Below are positions 5,931 through 6,231 of a stretch of 6,231 bases of DNA, one piece after another; position 1 is the stretch's first letter, and every line of letters starts with the position of its first letter. The position numbers were made by a program, and so were the translations under genes. The notes below the pieces were generated by a model. The model worked only from the letters and a program-made list of their open reading frames with translations. It was not told where the DNA came from and did no database searches. The stretch comes from an uncultured Chlorobiales bacterium (GTDB taxonomy: Bacteria > Bacteroidota > Chlorobiia > Chlorobiales > Chlorobiaceae). The stretch is from NCBI GenBank assembly GCA_903901395.1, contig CAIUQW010000431.1, positions 1 to 6,231 on the forward strand, read 5' to 3'.

Positions 5931-6058
5931 GATTTGTCATCGCGAGTCCCGACTTGTCGGGGTGTGGCGATCCATCTTCAATGTCTTTGCAGATTTTGCA
6001 TGGATTGCCACGTCGCTGCGCTCCTTTCCATGAAAATGGATGATTTTTCTGACAAATC
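5931..6058. repeat. 128-bp palindromic intergenic element upstream of arsC
   Basis: The element is bounded by a perfect 9-bp terminal inverted repeat, GATTTGTCA (5931-5939) and TGACAAATC (6050-6058). Inside lies a second inverted pair, GTGGCGATCCAT (5964-5975) and ATGGATTGCCAC (6000-6011), which pairs over 12 positions with one G-T wobble. Two smaller hairpins sit within: CCCGAC/GTCGGG (5948-5961, 2-nt loop) and TCCAT/ATGGA (6027-6040, GAAA loop). The CGCGAG...GTGGCGATCC and GGATTGCCACGTCGCTGCGCTCC words resemble interspersed palindromes found in many copies in several bacterial genomes. It lies 75 bp above arsC and encodes no transposase, so it is a REP- or MITE-like unit. It may affect arsC transcription or mRNA folding. 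Confidence 0.7.
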
Positions 6059-6124
6059 ACTTTGCTGGTGTCAGCAAACACCAAAAGATTGGACTGAAGT
6101 CCAGGTGCTTTTCTGATCGACTCA

Positions 6125-6144
6125 CCCCGGTTTGAAAGCCGGGG
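6125..6144. repeat. GC-rich hairpin near the window end
   Basis: CCCCGG (6125-6130) and CCGGGG (6139-6144) form a perfect 6-bp stem with an 8-nt centre that can pair further by wobble. No T-run follows on either strand. It looks like a second interspersed palindrome rather than a terminator. The flanking DNA (6059-6124 and 6145-6231) has no gene I can support. Confidence 0.5.
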
Positions 6145-6231
6145 CAATATGAATGGAAGAGAGATGAATGTCCGTCCGGGATAAATCCCTCCTGAATCTG
6201 ACAGAGTCCATCGCTCTCTTCAACCATTGCC

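Noticed and set aside
5857..6147. Extension of arsC to a 241-residue protein starting at 6147
   Set aside because: The extra 97 residues translate the palindromic repeat and its flanks. The LMW-PTP fold begins at MNPSILILC, and no family member has such an extension.
6059..6231. Open minus-strand frame running in from the right edge to a stop near 6059
   Set aside because: It reads through the GC-rich hairpin, has no recognisable protein features and looks like translated repeat DNA.
1..6231. CRISPR array, tRNA, rRNA or transposase
   Set aside because: No regularly spaced direct repeats, no cloverleaf with a CCA end and no transposase or integrase motifs were found in either strand by reading.

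Overview
This window most likely comes from a green sulfur bacterium (Chlorobi, Chlorobaculum/Chlorobium type). That is an inference from the GC-rich host-type genes, the style of the arsenic proteins and the palindromic intergenic repeat; no marker gene in the window proves it.

Layout. Positions 1-339 hold the C-terminal part of a SAM-dependent methyltransferase. Positions 366-689 hold a decayed minus-strand copy of the 3' half of arsB, with a 204-bp internal deletion and a frameshift. Positions 690-795 are AT-rich and empty. From 796 comes a GC-rich DUF4062-NACHT/STAND-type NTPase gene. It is cut short near 2172 and joined out of frame to the 3' tail of what looks like a c-type cytochrome gene, ending at 2296. 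A compact hicB-hicA toxin-antitoxin pair (2543-2970) follows, then an AT-rich, apparently foreign gene for an HNH-type protein (3097-4041). Positions 4042-4369 contain at most a doubtful 48-residue ORF. The minus strand then carries an intact arsC-arsB operon (5856 down to 4370): a thioredoxin-coupled arsenate reductase with an ATGA overlap to an ACR3-type arsenite efflux permease. The last 375 bp hold no convincing gene but do hold a 128-bp palindromic element and a second GC-rich hairpin.

How it fits together. ArsC reduces arsenate to arsenite and the ArsB/ACR3 permease exports it; this is the only complete pathway in the window. The intact arsB 3' end and its broken copy lie in the same orientation as imperfect direct repeats (about 92% identical over some 224 bp). 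They bracket about 3.7 kb of accessory DNA made up of a truncated STAND NTPase, a cytochrome remnant, HicBA and an HNH protein. This looks like a defence-type or mobile accessory insert beside the arsenic operon, later eroded by deletions. I see no integrase, transposase, tRNA, rRNA or CRISPR array.
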